In this document: positions 36,747-49,100 of the stretch, piece by piece | Layout of the letters: each line of letters opens with the position of its first letter | How positions within the stretch are numbered: the first letter of the stretch is position 1 | From: Ciona intestinalis | Taxonomy: Eukaryota > Chordata > Ascidiacea > Phlebobranchia > Cionidae | Assembly: GCF_000224145.3 (NCBI RefSeq) | Contig: NC_020171.2 | Coordinates: forward strand, 693,391-757,390 | DNA length: 64,000 nucleotides | Direction of reading: 5' to 3' | The notes under the pieces: model-generated | The model's input: the letters and a program-made list of their open reading frames with translations, nothing else | Database searches by the model: none | What the model was told of the DNA's origin: nothing | Program-made: the position numbers and the translations under genes

Positions 36747-39121
36747 ATGATAAAAATCAACACGCCGTACTGTGTGTTTGTGATGTTAGTAACAGAAATT
36801 ACAACTTTTGTAAGTTTTGGCATGGTATTAGCTGCACTAAACCCGACCAAAGCTTCTATTGAAGTGTTTATAAATAGCAGCCACGTGGTAAGTTTATGAC
36901 GTCATAGGGATGAGTGATTTTAAACATCGCCCGCTTAAAATCATAATAGGCATGCCTTTTAAAAGTTGTTACACTGTTAAATATTAAGAATCGGTTTGGT
37001 ATCCGAAGCTCTAATGTTTAGTTTCATAATTTTCTAGATTGGTCCTTTCTATAATTGTGCGTTGTACTCAACGTTACCAATTTAGAAATTGAATAGGAAA
37101 TGTTAAATAGCTGTCAGGCACATGGGCCTACTGTAGGAAGTGCCTGGGGGAATTAATGATCGGTGTGTTTCAATCTTATTCTGTTGGTCGTCTATTTTAT
37201 GTAGTTTGACACCATTATATGCCAAGAAAAGTTTTTCTCGACCTTTCATTGTTCGTGGCCCTTTTTTAAGCCTTTGAACTCGGGGTTATTATTTATTGGT
37301 GTATATAGTTATATATGTGCTGCGTTACAACTGTATTCGTACACAGTAACCGATTACACCATGTTTTTCAGATCCGCTATGGTGAACCAGCAAGCGCCGC
37401 CTTCACAAAACTTATCATCACATTGTCACAAGCCATGCTTATCGTCGGTACAGTGGTCGGCTCTATAATAGTGCGATTCTTGATGGCGAAGCTTAGGTAT
37501 ATGTTTTTTGTTTGTGTTGACCAGACTTAATTTCAAAGACCAAGAGATAATAGAATAAGTTATAAGGATAAAAAGTAAACAAAATATCTTCTCGCAGCTA
37601 AATACATGTACGCGTATTCCGAATATACAGACTGGTAAACTTCTTTTATTCTTTGTGTTACAGTCGAAAGGAAAACATGCTGTCAGTTCACGTTGTCATG
37701 ATTATATCTGCAATATGTATGGGCCCAATGCCGCCTATACTCAACTCTTACGAAATCCTCATTGTCGGCCGTTTTCTGACTGGGATTTCGCGTGGCTTGG
37801 CTTTTGCGTCCTGCCCTCTGTACATTGCGGAAACAGCTAACCGACAGACCCTTTTCCTATGGCAGAGTCCTTCCGGATGGCTTATACAACTCGGTGCTTT
37901 GCTTGGGAATGGAATCGGCCATGTAAAAGTAATGGGTGGCGAAGAACTATGGCCTTACTTTATGATTATCCCTGGACTCTTTTCAGTAGTCTATGTGGTC
38001 TGCTACTATTGGCTACCTGAGACACCACCGTATTTATTACGGCAGAAAAACAAGCCAGAAGCTCAACGGGATTCAGAGGCGTTGGCTTTGCTTACAAAAC
38101 TTCGGACTGGCAGCCCGGATGTTTTAGAAAAAGAACTTCAAGCTTTAAAAGAAGAAATTGCAGCTGATGCTTCCGTTGAAAAAGCTAGTGTAGTTCAAAT
38201 AGCCAAAGACCCAAAGTACCGAATGCAACTTCTTGTATGTATTATGCTTATGAGTTCTTTACAGGCAGTCGGCATCCAGCTTATTTCTCAATACACTGAT
38301 GATATCTTTATAAACGCGAACATACCAAAGGAATACGCGACCTATGCTTCAATAGGTAAGTACAAAGAAAATACTATTAAACTTACAAAGAGTGTAATAA
38401 ATCCTTAGGCTAGTTTGTCGGTTTGTAATATAACACCTTTCGTACATTACAGGTACCTTCGGATTTTCCCTTCTCGCTTCATTTTGTGGTACTTTCTTTC
38501 TTTTACGCGTTGGGGGCCGAACCAGTATGCTTACAGGCCTAAGCGTTAGCTCTGTAGCGTTAATAGGACTTGCAATCGCTACATTTGGTAAAGCTATTCC
38601 ATCAATGGCTTACTTAAGCGTTGTTGCTACTGTCATTTATCTTGCCGGCGTAGCAATCGGTCCATCTTTAACTTTTTTCTCCCTCTCCTCCGAACTAACG
38701 ACTCAAGTTGTCCGACCTTCAGCGTTATGGGTTGCAGGAATTGTGTTTTGGTGTGAAGGATCAATTGTGTCCTTCGGAGCTCCATATATGCTTCAGGCCA
38801 CAGGAGGATTTACTTACCTTTTGTTCCTGGCTCTTATTTTACTTGTGGTACGTACAACTAACATATATTGTGTAGCAGTAATCCTCGTTCCCGTAACACA
38901 GTGCATGTGAAATAGTTTTATTAATTGGGCATAGCAGGCTTGATGGTGTATGATAACTTTCTGGGCAATCTATTATAATGTGCTTGTTTTAGATTGCTTT
39001 CATCTTCCGGGTCGTTCCGGACACCCGCGGGAAATCGGCCGCTGAAATCCAGCGTCAGTTAGCAAAAGACCCCGATGTCGACTCCACGCCAATGCTGGAA
39101 GTAGCGAAACAAGAGGTGTAA
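36747..39121 (+). CDS. SLC2/GLUT-type facilitative sugar transporter, 5 exons
   Basis: Major facilitator superfamily membrane carrier of the GLUT type, predicted to move hexose across the plasma membrane with 12 helices. Exons: 36747-36887, 37372-37496, 37664-38355, 38453-38847, 38993-39121; 1482 nt, 493 aa, phases agree. An in-frame TAA precedes the chosen ATG. Landmarks in order: FGMVLAALNPTKASIEVF after helix 1, KLRSRKENM at the loop 2-3 signature, GRFLTGISRGLAF and PLYIAET in helices 4-5, PETPPYLL after helix 6 (GLUT PESPRYLL), a central acidic-basic cytoplasmic loop, then helices 7-12 and PDTRGKSAAEI at the end (GLUT PETKG). Several sugar-contact motifs are altered: the helix 7 QQLSG-type motif reads LQAVG, and GPGPIPW is GPSLTFF. 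The substrate may therefore not be glucose. It is convergent with the iGluR gene downstream. Poly(A) signal at 40035. Confidence 0.9.
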
Positions 39122-40104
39122 CTCAAACACACGTGGCTTAATGTGCTTTCTTAGTGTTATAAAACACTCAGTCCTAACTCGTAAGGCATGAGTGCTTTCT
39201 GTGCTGTTGTGGAGTATAGTGAAATATAGATGCCCGAAGTTCATTCATTCGCAAGTTCATGCAAATTCCAACCAGCATTGCACTGTTAGTGTATTATTTC
39301 CTAATGGTTTATTTAAAAGCTCCATCATTTTGTCGTTATTGCTTCACTGCAAAGTTTCCCAAAATGTAGAACTGACACCAATTCGTGTCTTAAACGCACG
39401 CAAGAACTACGTCTCCGTTTAGTTGCTGTATTTCCGGTGGCATTTTCCCTTTGACATATTGCCATTAATCTAATATGGCTACGCAACCGCAAAAGTATTA
39501 ATTTACGCGTGACCTGATTACAAACAATGTATACCGGTTTGCGTTACGAAGAAAAAAAATCCGAAACCACATTTGTTTTCTAAATTTAAAACCGCGCGCA
39601 TCACCTAAGAGCATTTTAATGTTCTTTCCAGTTCATTAAATACTGCGGGCTTTCTTAGTAATGATGAACCGCAACTATCACTCGTGTATGTATTGCTTAT
39701 AAATCAGCAAATATATTTACACTATTTTAATTGATATATATATGTACACATCAGATATTTTAATCAATTTTTAAACTTCCATTTATAGGTGTTATTTTTT
39801 AAAATTATTGCACCAAAGATTTGGGCATTTATAACCCAGCGTGTTAAGACTCACTATAGGCCATTTCAATCACATTTTTGTTGTTTGTGCTTCAAAATTA
39901 TAGCTACCATTGCATTTTATACGTAACCAAAAGTGCTAAAAGTGCGTGTTTAAAAAGGTATTCAATTTTTGTTACTTAAAACCATTTTATATATTTTCCA
40001 ATTAGGTGAAAAAGGACCATTTAAATATTTTCAAAATAAAGTTTTCGAAGGCATTTAAAATGTGTTGTTGTCTTTCGCAATGAGTTACAGACACGCGTAT
40101 AAGA
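39122..40104. other. 3' UTR space between convergent SLC2-like and iGluR genes
   Basis: No coding sequence. AATAAA at 40035-40040 with a GT-rich run (GTGTTGTTGTCTTT) about 20 bases later suits the end of the plus-strand transporter mRNA, giving a ~0.9-kb 3' UTR. A TTTATT at about 39309 would be AATAAA for the minus-strand gene, so the two UTRs may overlap. Confidence 0.5.
40035..40040 (+). promoter_or_regulatory. Poly(A) signal AATAAA
   Basis: Canonical hexamer with a GT-rich downstream element, the likely 3' end of the SLC2-like mRNA. Confidence 0.5.
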
Positions 40105-43100
40105 TTAGTCCCATTGGTCGTAATTCTTTCGCCCTTCTTTAAAACTTAGCATTCTTCCGAGGCGACCGAGTTGCTGTCGTCGTTCCTCGACAGCCGGTGA
40201 CGTCACGGTTACGTCAGCAGCCGGTGACGTCATGGGCGTTGATTTGGTTTCGGTTTCAGTTTGGGGGTCAGGGGCGTCCTGGAACTCTGGGGGGCATATT
40301 GAACTAAAGTTGTCCAGACCTAAGTGGAATAAGCTGTATATTTGATTTCTGTTGATGCATAATATATTAAGGTGGCGTAAGATGGTGTTTATAAATTATT
40401 GGCGTCCATGTTTTCATTTTGGGGGAATATTGGGCATTAAGTGCCAACGGCATTTATCTTACCCCACAGTATACTCTATTTTCTGTAATTAAAAGTGGTT
40501 ATTTTTATATACAGCCGTTGTCGAAATGAGCTTACTGTGCTGGTCTAAATCCAAAGTCCCATGGCGTTCCTCGCCGTATGACCCGCCCTTGTATAATCGA
40601 ACGCCATTTCGTGTTTGTTATTCTTTAAATATTCAGCTATTTTCGGTGTTTCACTTTCACATTTGTAAATATGTATTTACCTGAAATGGTGACGTCATCT
40701 TCTGTTTGGATATCCGTTTCGTCGGGATTTTCCGCCAAAACTGAAAGAATTTTGTATTTAAATTTATGTATAGCTTAAGTCTTTAAGACATATATAGTAG
40801 ATTTATTCATATAGAATACATAGCTTATAAAGAAAAACCGTAACGTTAAACTGTAACGTACCAAAATCGTCAGTGCAAATAAGGACGTATGACTATAAAA
40901 AATCTATCAAGGGTATAAGAAGTACAGTTTGGTATAAGTTCGCGCGTTTACGCACACTACAAATCAAGTTAAAATTGAACATTTTCTGTTTTGGACGATT
41001 TGTCTCGCACATGTCAACTTCCAGCCTGTATTCCTATATAATTCGAGAATTTCTACGAAATGGAGACAATTTTTTTCACCTGTGTCTCTTTGTAGTTCTG
41101 CTTCTTTATGAGCTCTTCCAGATATGGCTTGAGTCATATTTTGATACGCACCTGTCCACCAGTTAAAGTCTTGGTTATCTTCGTCTTCAGAATCGGACTC
41201 TATATTTAAAAAGTATAAAAACTTAAGTTGTAATTAAAACAATGTAACTAAAGTTGTACTAAAAAAGTAACTATAACGCTGCACTATCAGAATGGACAAA
41301 TCTTTAAGATATATATACCGTGCCTACTGGGACCAACGTATTCCACTTAAAAGTTTGCATTGCATTTACTGTTAACAAATTAGTTACCGATTTATACGTT
41401 TCGACGTTGGGGTATATATATATATAGGCTTCAAATATAGTAAAGTTAAGATAATTTTTTTATTTTTTATTTTACCAACGTTTACAACTAAGCCTTTTAA
41501 CCCTTTAAAAATAAATTTTAACCCTTTAAAAATATTTTTTTGGAAGGAAATACTTCATTATTATAATAGTCTTAATTGGATTGTGGTACCTACCAGATCT
41601 TCCAGTGATCTTACGCTTATGATGCTTAGTTTGTTCATCAATTGTCTCCAATGTTTTATTAATGCGGTCCATCCTAAAAAATATCAACTTTAGTCTACTA
41701 CTTATGATTTAACCTACTTGTATTACTATGATTTTACTCACAAATTTGCACGTGTGAGTATGAAACAAAACACCCGTGTTATTAGGACTGTCGTTGACAA
41801 ACAAGCTACTTTAATTTATCCATTATGTGAACTTCATAGCCTTAGTCAAACAATTATACTTTAACTGTCACAGCCTATTCATGTATGCTATTCACCAATT
41901 AACCCAATAGTTTCTATATAAACAGTTATATCACCTGTTAACCCAGTAATCGTACCCTCCCTCCCACTCTTCTAGTTGCTGATTTAGCTCCTTCTTCTCT
42001 TGCTCTCTCTTCTTCCTCATCTCAGTCACGAGATCATCTTTCGTCTCTTTCTTCTCGCTTTTGTTCCGGAAGTATTTTAATTTCCGACGACGCGACCACA
42101 GCACCTGTGACAGATGACATTATGAGGTCAAACTATACGTTATTAATGACGTCACATCCCAATCAAATTCGTGATTTTGTAAAATACGACTTAGGACACC
42201 TAATGCGAGTTTAAAGTATACATTGACGAAGACATCGCAATGTATACACGTGGTTATGACGTCATCATATACACCTCATCGTGACGTCGCTCACCTCCCC
42301 ATAATGCACCATCAGCGATAGGAATGAGCCAATCACAAGTAAGATAAACATTCCTCCCAAATTACCGATTCCGAGTCGGTTTGATTCAATATCGAAAGAT
42401 GATTCGGTGCATTCGGTCCTTTGTAAAGTAAAACAGATTGTCAAATAAGCACACACCATTGTATATCACATTGCACAATGCCGACAACTCGTATACCAAG
42501 TTTACTGTGTTGTTTGGCTTTATTTGGCGTTTGGTTTTAAATTTAGCCATAGTTTGCTTTGAAAAGCTATTAATTCTACCCTATATATGTGCGAGGCCTT
42601 TGGTATATAGGGCCTAGGGTTTAGGCCATAGTTTTAAAACAAAACACTTTTAGTCCGAAGGAATCTGTGTTACGTCAAATCATGTTGAATCAGTACATAT
42701 TTAAGGGGAACTAAAGTCAAATCGTTACGAGTGCAAATGTAGGTGACGTAAACACGAAAACGGTATTTGAACAAAACAATAAGAACGGCATATTTAGCTC
42801 AGTATATATGCACCAATCTATACACCAAATTATTATATAAATTTTGAAAATATTTACTGTTTATGGTTTACCTGAAATTAAACCATTTTGATTCTAACTC
42901 GTGTAGTGTACCGTCATCGCGTAACGATGCAATGGCATCACTGAATACAGCTGTGTAGCGAGAACTGATTTGAAACGGTAGAGCATATTGGTAATCCCAG
43001 AAACCTGTAATGTAAATTTACCGATAGGAAAGTTTTAGACTAAAAAACTGCATGTTCTATTCTATATGGGTGAGGTCCTGTTAATTGGTTATGTATTTAC

Positions 43101-46100
43101 TAGATATTGTTTAATGAATTTCTCTTGTTGAAGTATTGCGTTCTATATGTGTAAAACCCGAAGGGCATGGTACATATACTGGGGTGTATAGGCAACAGTT
43201 GGCCCATTACTCCAACACCTACACAAAGCGACAATTTCGCAAAGAGCAATGATATAAAAGCTACAAATAAATACCTTCGCCCACCCTTGAATATAAGCAG
43301 TCTTGCTGCTCTGCTTTTGCCACTTCTCTGAAAGGAGCAAGGTAGTAGAACCCGCCTTGGGAAATTCTCTCAAATATTTCAGCGGTTGTATTGAACACGT
43401 TTGCCGGGTTAGTTTTTAGATGTTGCCATACTGTAGTGAAGGGATGTGTTTCAGCATGGGGTAGAAAATACGTCATAATATGAGCATCTGCTGTAGTCCC
43501 ATAGTCGTAGTGTGGCTAGAATTAAAAGTTTTGTAATGTGAAATTGCATGGTATATGACAATGGCTAGTTTACAGGTAGTAACTTTGTGAATGATTATTT
43601 AGACTATTTTAATGTATGACTGACAATTTAGACACAAGTGATCACTGGGTTGGAGCAATAGCCTTCCAGTGTCCTGCTCAACGACACATACGCCCACAAT
43701 AGTATAGAAGCGTCGAGCTTTGCACCCGTACCGTCTGGGCTACAGGCTGTCGCGTTATAACCACTGAATAATATAAACTGTTCTATAAAAAAAAAAACAA
43801 TCTTACTTGATCCAATAACTCTGACAGTGACGCTACTTCCTCCGAAAACTCTTGAGTTAAGAAAGCTGTTAAGTTAGCAGTATATGCTGCTATTACTAAC
43901 ATAGTGAAATACCACCACGTTCCAGTGATCATACGGCCTGCATATGAACGTGGTTCTATGTCAACACCTTGGTGTACAAGACCACCATATGCCATCCAAA
44001 TGCTATTGCCGAACCCTGGGTAATATATACAATTAATGTGTTTTCACTTAAATACGATAATTTTTTTTATTACAGTAGGGTATAGGGTAAAATGGGACAT
44101 GTTTTTATTCCATTTTCTTGTCACATTTGTGTAGTAAACAAAAAATATTTACAGAACTATATACCGTATTCTCACGATTCTAAAATAACCTTGTTAATTG
44201 TTAAAAACACGATTGGAAAATACGAGATAATAAATGCAAACATTATATTCCACAGTACTATATCATGTATCACGGCATATTAGAGATAGAAAACAAAACC
44301 TATGTTATAACCCTACAGTGAGGATTTGTATTTATGAATACATCCGTGTTTAAACAAGAATAAATGTGTTACATCTAGTATTGGGTGTTAAACGTTAAAA
44401 ACGTCTTTAATTATTTTTTCACCTAGTCTATTAAATTCCTCTACCCCTACGTCATCATTCGTGTCGTCTAGCGCCATCTTGCGCCACTCAAATGGGTTGA
44501 AATGATTCACAACAGCAAGGAATATACTCACAACGATTAAAGATGCCCATAGCACAAACCAAGAATCGAACGTAAAAGGTGCAAGAAACTATAAGAAAGG
44601 GAATTGTTTAAAATTTACCATTTTTTGGTTTAAATGCAAAGTACATATAAGTAAAAATACAACTATTTCAAAAATAATATAGTTAGGGTGCTGGGGTAAG
44701 ATGGTCGATTCTCCCATTCTCTTTTCTTAACCCAATTAGGTTAATAATTGGTCCGTATTGTCCCATAGCCTGCGCGCGGAAAATAACTTTTATGAATGTC
44801 ATATAGTTGTAAAACGTATTTGTGTTTTATTTGAAACGTGTTCTATTTTAATCACGTCAAGTTATAATGCGGGTGTGTTAATTGCCATTGGCGCATTCGT
44901 ATTTTACAATGTAAAAGGCCTGTGTCTTGCGCTGCAGTGTTGATTATTTGATTGCGTGTTTTCACGAATGTTTCAGTTTAGGAATAGCAGGTCAGTTACG
45001 CGAGCAGTCATATATGCCAAACTATCAAAGGCTACAATAGCTATTACAATATAAGATAGGTAGTTTATATAGTTCGAGATAGGCATAACTTGTAGTTGCG
45101 TGAGGTAGGGTGAGAGGTGCTTTTATTTTCTATTATCGTCCCATTTGGTAGTAAACAAAGAATATTTACAGAATTATATAACCGTAGCCTAGGACTCTAT
45201 AAATTAGCATTGTTAATTGTTAAAACAAGATCAGTAAACATGGGATTCAGAACCTAACAGTATTCCATCTTACCCCACAGTACTATATCTATTATAGTAG
45301 GACACATGATTTTTTAAGACAAAATTATTGCATCGTACCTGCCATATATTAACTGGTACGTCGTTTCCAGAAGCGAGTGTTACCATGTAGTAGGACACTT
45401 GCTGAAATGCAATTGATAATTCTTCTTTACCAAGTTTGCCACCGAGAATAGGACGAGTATAAAGGACAAATTCCACCTAAAAATATGCAAAGGTAATTAT
45501 ATGATTATACTGTTATAGGTTTTAGAATAGTTTTTAATGCACTAGGCGCAGAGGGTGTACCCTATGCTCATTGCCGAGTTAAAACTCGATGTATCATTTT
45601 CATAGAGGCACTTTAGAAATAGGATATATCGTAGGCCGTAACCCGGCATAACTTATCCACCCGTTTGTGTATAAATAAATGTAACTTATTTATCCTCGCA
45701 TGCCGGCCATCAACATTCGTTACAGCACGGGTGTTGAGTTTCGTACACCTTATGCTCACTTAGAATACGAGTTACCACATGTAACTATGTAGGTGATTAT
45801 TAATATTTCCGATAAACAGACGAACTAACCACCATACCACGAATGCCTAATATACAGTCATCCTTAACGACTCAACCTGTTTGGTTTCTAGCAGTCTGTT
45901 CACTTCTGCGTCCACTTCTTTTTCATTGCCTCTGTTAGGCCCAACTTTCTCATTCCAATATAACTCGTATTTAAAGTTAAGTCGCCGAGATAAAGTTTCC
46001 AGTAGATCGATTAAAAACCCTTCATACGTAGTCTCTGACGTCAGCTCGTTGACGTGCCATTTGACCCAAGGTAGCTCCTGTGATGTCATCATTGCGTAAA

Positions 46101-49100
46101 AGAAATATAGTGGGGTGGGGTAAAATACGACACCTTTAGCATATAATATTCAAATATCCTGGTCGTGTTTTAAACAATCTATGGGGGTCGTGAGGATACG
46201 GGTTAAAGTTTTTTTAATGTTCTTCATTTACTACCCAATGGGCCGAGAGAATAAAATGAAAAAGTGCCCTATCTTCCCCCATCCTACTATATGTTAATTA
46301 AACAGAAAATTTAGTTGCGTAAAAGTCGAATTTTTCTCATATTTGTCTAAACAAAGTTTTTATCATCATTTTAATAGAATAATAACATACAATAACAATA
46401 ATTTTTGTTTGTTTATTAAATGTTACTTACGTATACGATTCCAACTTTTAACGGATCTTCAGGAAACACAACTGCAGCTTGTACAAATGGAATGTAACCT
46501 GGTTCGAATGACTTGTCTTTCCAATAACCTTGCTGTATTAGAAAAAAAGATTTTAGTTGTTTTTACTTTAATCAAAAGTTAATTTAGAAAGTTGCATACG
46601 GGGTAACTCGTAAGCGGGAACGAGGTGTATGAAACAGAACACCCGTATTTATAACGAGAAGTAAAAAGAAAGTAAAAACGCAAAGTCATTTAACTTTGTG
46701 ATACTCCTACTATATAACTGACCAGGCTCATTGTGCCTTTTTCATTCTCGAGATGGTGCTCCAAAAATTCGATTCTTGTCGGTCCGATTTCTTTCAAGCC
46801 TCGCATGTACATTTCAGTGCATGTTCCAACAGAGTAATACTGAGAATAGATGAATGAAAGTAACTTATTTATTCTATCATGGTGGGGCAATGGCAGTCGT
46901 TATAACACGGGTGTTTTGTTTCATACACCTCGTACGTTTACGAAAAATCATATGTATAACTTTGTGGGTGATGATTTTGTATCAATAGCTGACTATCTAT
47001 AAGTTAATGACCGTTAAGTGTCTTGCCAATGACACATTCACCCCTAAAGGATGCAGCATCGTGCCTCGAACATGTACCCCTCGTGCCACATTACTATCAT
47101 GTCCACTAGCGCCACCTACCGATCCGAGTGAGAAACTTTTTGCTCCCTGATCAATTCCGCACTGACTGTCCTCCGACAACGGAATATCGAAACAACCAAT
47201 AGCAATAGCTTCGTCGCACGATCTACGGATCCGGTTGAAAGCATCTGTCGTGATTGCTGTATATATGTAAAACAAAAGTCATTTAATGACGATGACGTCA
47301 TTTTAAAAGTATCATCATTCAATTTTAATAATGGCATGGTCAAAAGTGTAGTGACGTCATGGGTCAAAGTGAAATCGTTTGGTAATGATGACGTCATGCA
47401 TAAAAGTGACGTTCATAAACGTTGATAACGCTATGATTAAAAGTGACATCATCTGTGTTTATGACGCTACGGCTAAAACAGTCATAAAAATACATTTTGT
47501 TAAAATTATTCGCCAATGACGAAATAATTCATGACGTCATAAAGTAACCAATGACGTCACCAGTAATAACTTCGTCCCTCGCATGGCGTTCAGAGTTCTC
47601 ATACACATAGTTCCTTTCGAGAACGTCGCGAATTATTTTCGCGCTTATCACGGTCAGTCTGACACTCGATTCCAGAAAATCCTGAAGCAAAAGCGGGTGC
47701 ATCTCCTGTGACGTCATAATAGAAACATTTTTTTAATATTTCATATAACAGGCTGTGGGTTTTGGTAGACCTCGACAAAGGGCATGGGGCGCATTTAAAT
47801 TAGCGTTATTTTGTGAAAGGTTACAATATATAGGTTATAACGCGTCGCATGTATACAGTTTGTCAGCTCGACAGTGGGTATGTAGTCATGCAGCGTGTCT
47901 ATGGCAACTATATAACGACAATTTGCTTCAACCCAGTGGTCACTAATAGGTTGTCAGATTGTCGGCCACACGTAAAAAAATAAAATAAATAAAACCCACA
48001 AAGTTACATAGGTGGTAACTCATAGGCGGGCACGAGGTGTATAAAACAGAACACCCATGTTATAACGTCTTTCGTTTTCCCAGCACGCAAGGATAAAGAA
48101 AGTTATATAACAACTTACAATGCTCGGTAACATCCAATGATTGACTTCGCTAACCATTGACAAAAACACGGCTTTTGTTAAAACAGAAGTAGCAATCTTG
48201 TAATCGCATGCCAGAATATAAGTCCTGTATCCCAGCAACCGTACAGACTATAGAAGAAAACTTGTTACATTTTTGGTAATTAGGATATTGTTATTAATTA
48301 TAGCCAAGCAAATTTGTAACTATAGTGTTCAATAATAAAACCATAATAAATCAGTTGCTATAGTTTACAACTTGACTAATTTGATAATTTGACTTATAAG
48401 CGTTGAAGCGTTCATATAAGGCCGCAATCTCCTTATAATATGTTTGTGGATGTTATGTTTTTGCTGATATGCGTTTCGTTATATTATCGCATTATATTAT
48501 AAGGCAAAAACGTCAGTATGCTTAAATACGTAAATGTAAACCATTTGGTCGTTTTTTTTTTGTTAATCAATACCGGTATATCTATTAAACATTAGGGGTT
48601 TTAATCGAACCTAGTAGGAACTATTGTTTTAAATAAGGACTTGTATTTAAAAATCGTTGGCTAAAGCAAAAATATATACAGCTCTTTAGTTATTTTTATA
48701 CATATAGTATAGGGTGGGGGAAGGTGGGATAACTTTTCATTTCATTTTCTTGACCGATTTATTAGTAAACAAAAACATTCTAAAAATTATAAAATGATAT
48801 CCTCACGACTCCCATAGATCGTTGTTAATTGTTTAAAAAACGGTCAGGAAGTTTGGATATTACGTGCTGAAGGTGTCCCATCTTCCCCACCCTACTATAT
48901 ACACCTTCATACCTTTAGAATTCCCCACATTTTATCTTGATCTTCTGGTATTACCCAAACCTTAAAGTTAATTCCTCTCTGTCTTGCTAAATCTAAATCT
49001 TGATATCCGAAAGCCAACTCTAAGAAGTATAAAAATATTATCATTAGTGTTGATGTATATGTGTGTTATGTGATTTATTTGTTCTGGCGTGACGGTGCAA

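Noticed and set aside
40873..41166. 97-codon plus-strand frame
   Set aside because: It is the antisense shadow of iGluR exon 19 and its flanks, which read well on the minus strand.
45477..45876. A possible missing S1 exon between iGluR exons 10 and 11
   Set aside because: At first the S1 region seemed short, but alignment of KEELSIAF with REEVIDF places every segment, and no coding stretch was seen in the intron.
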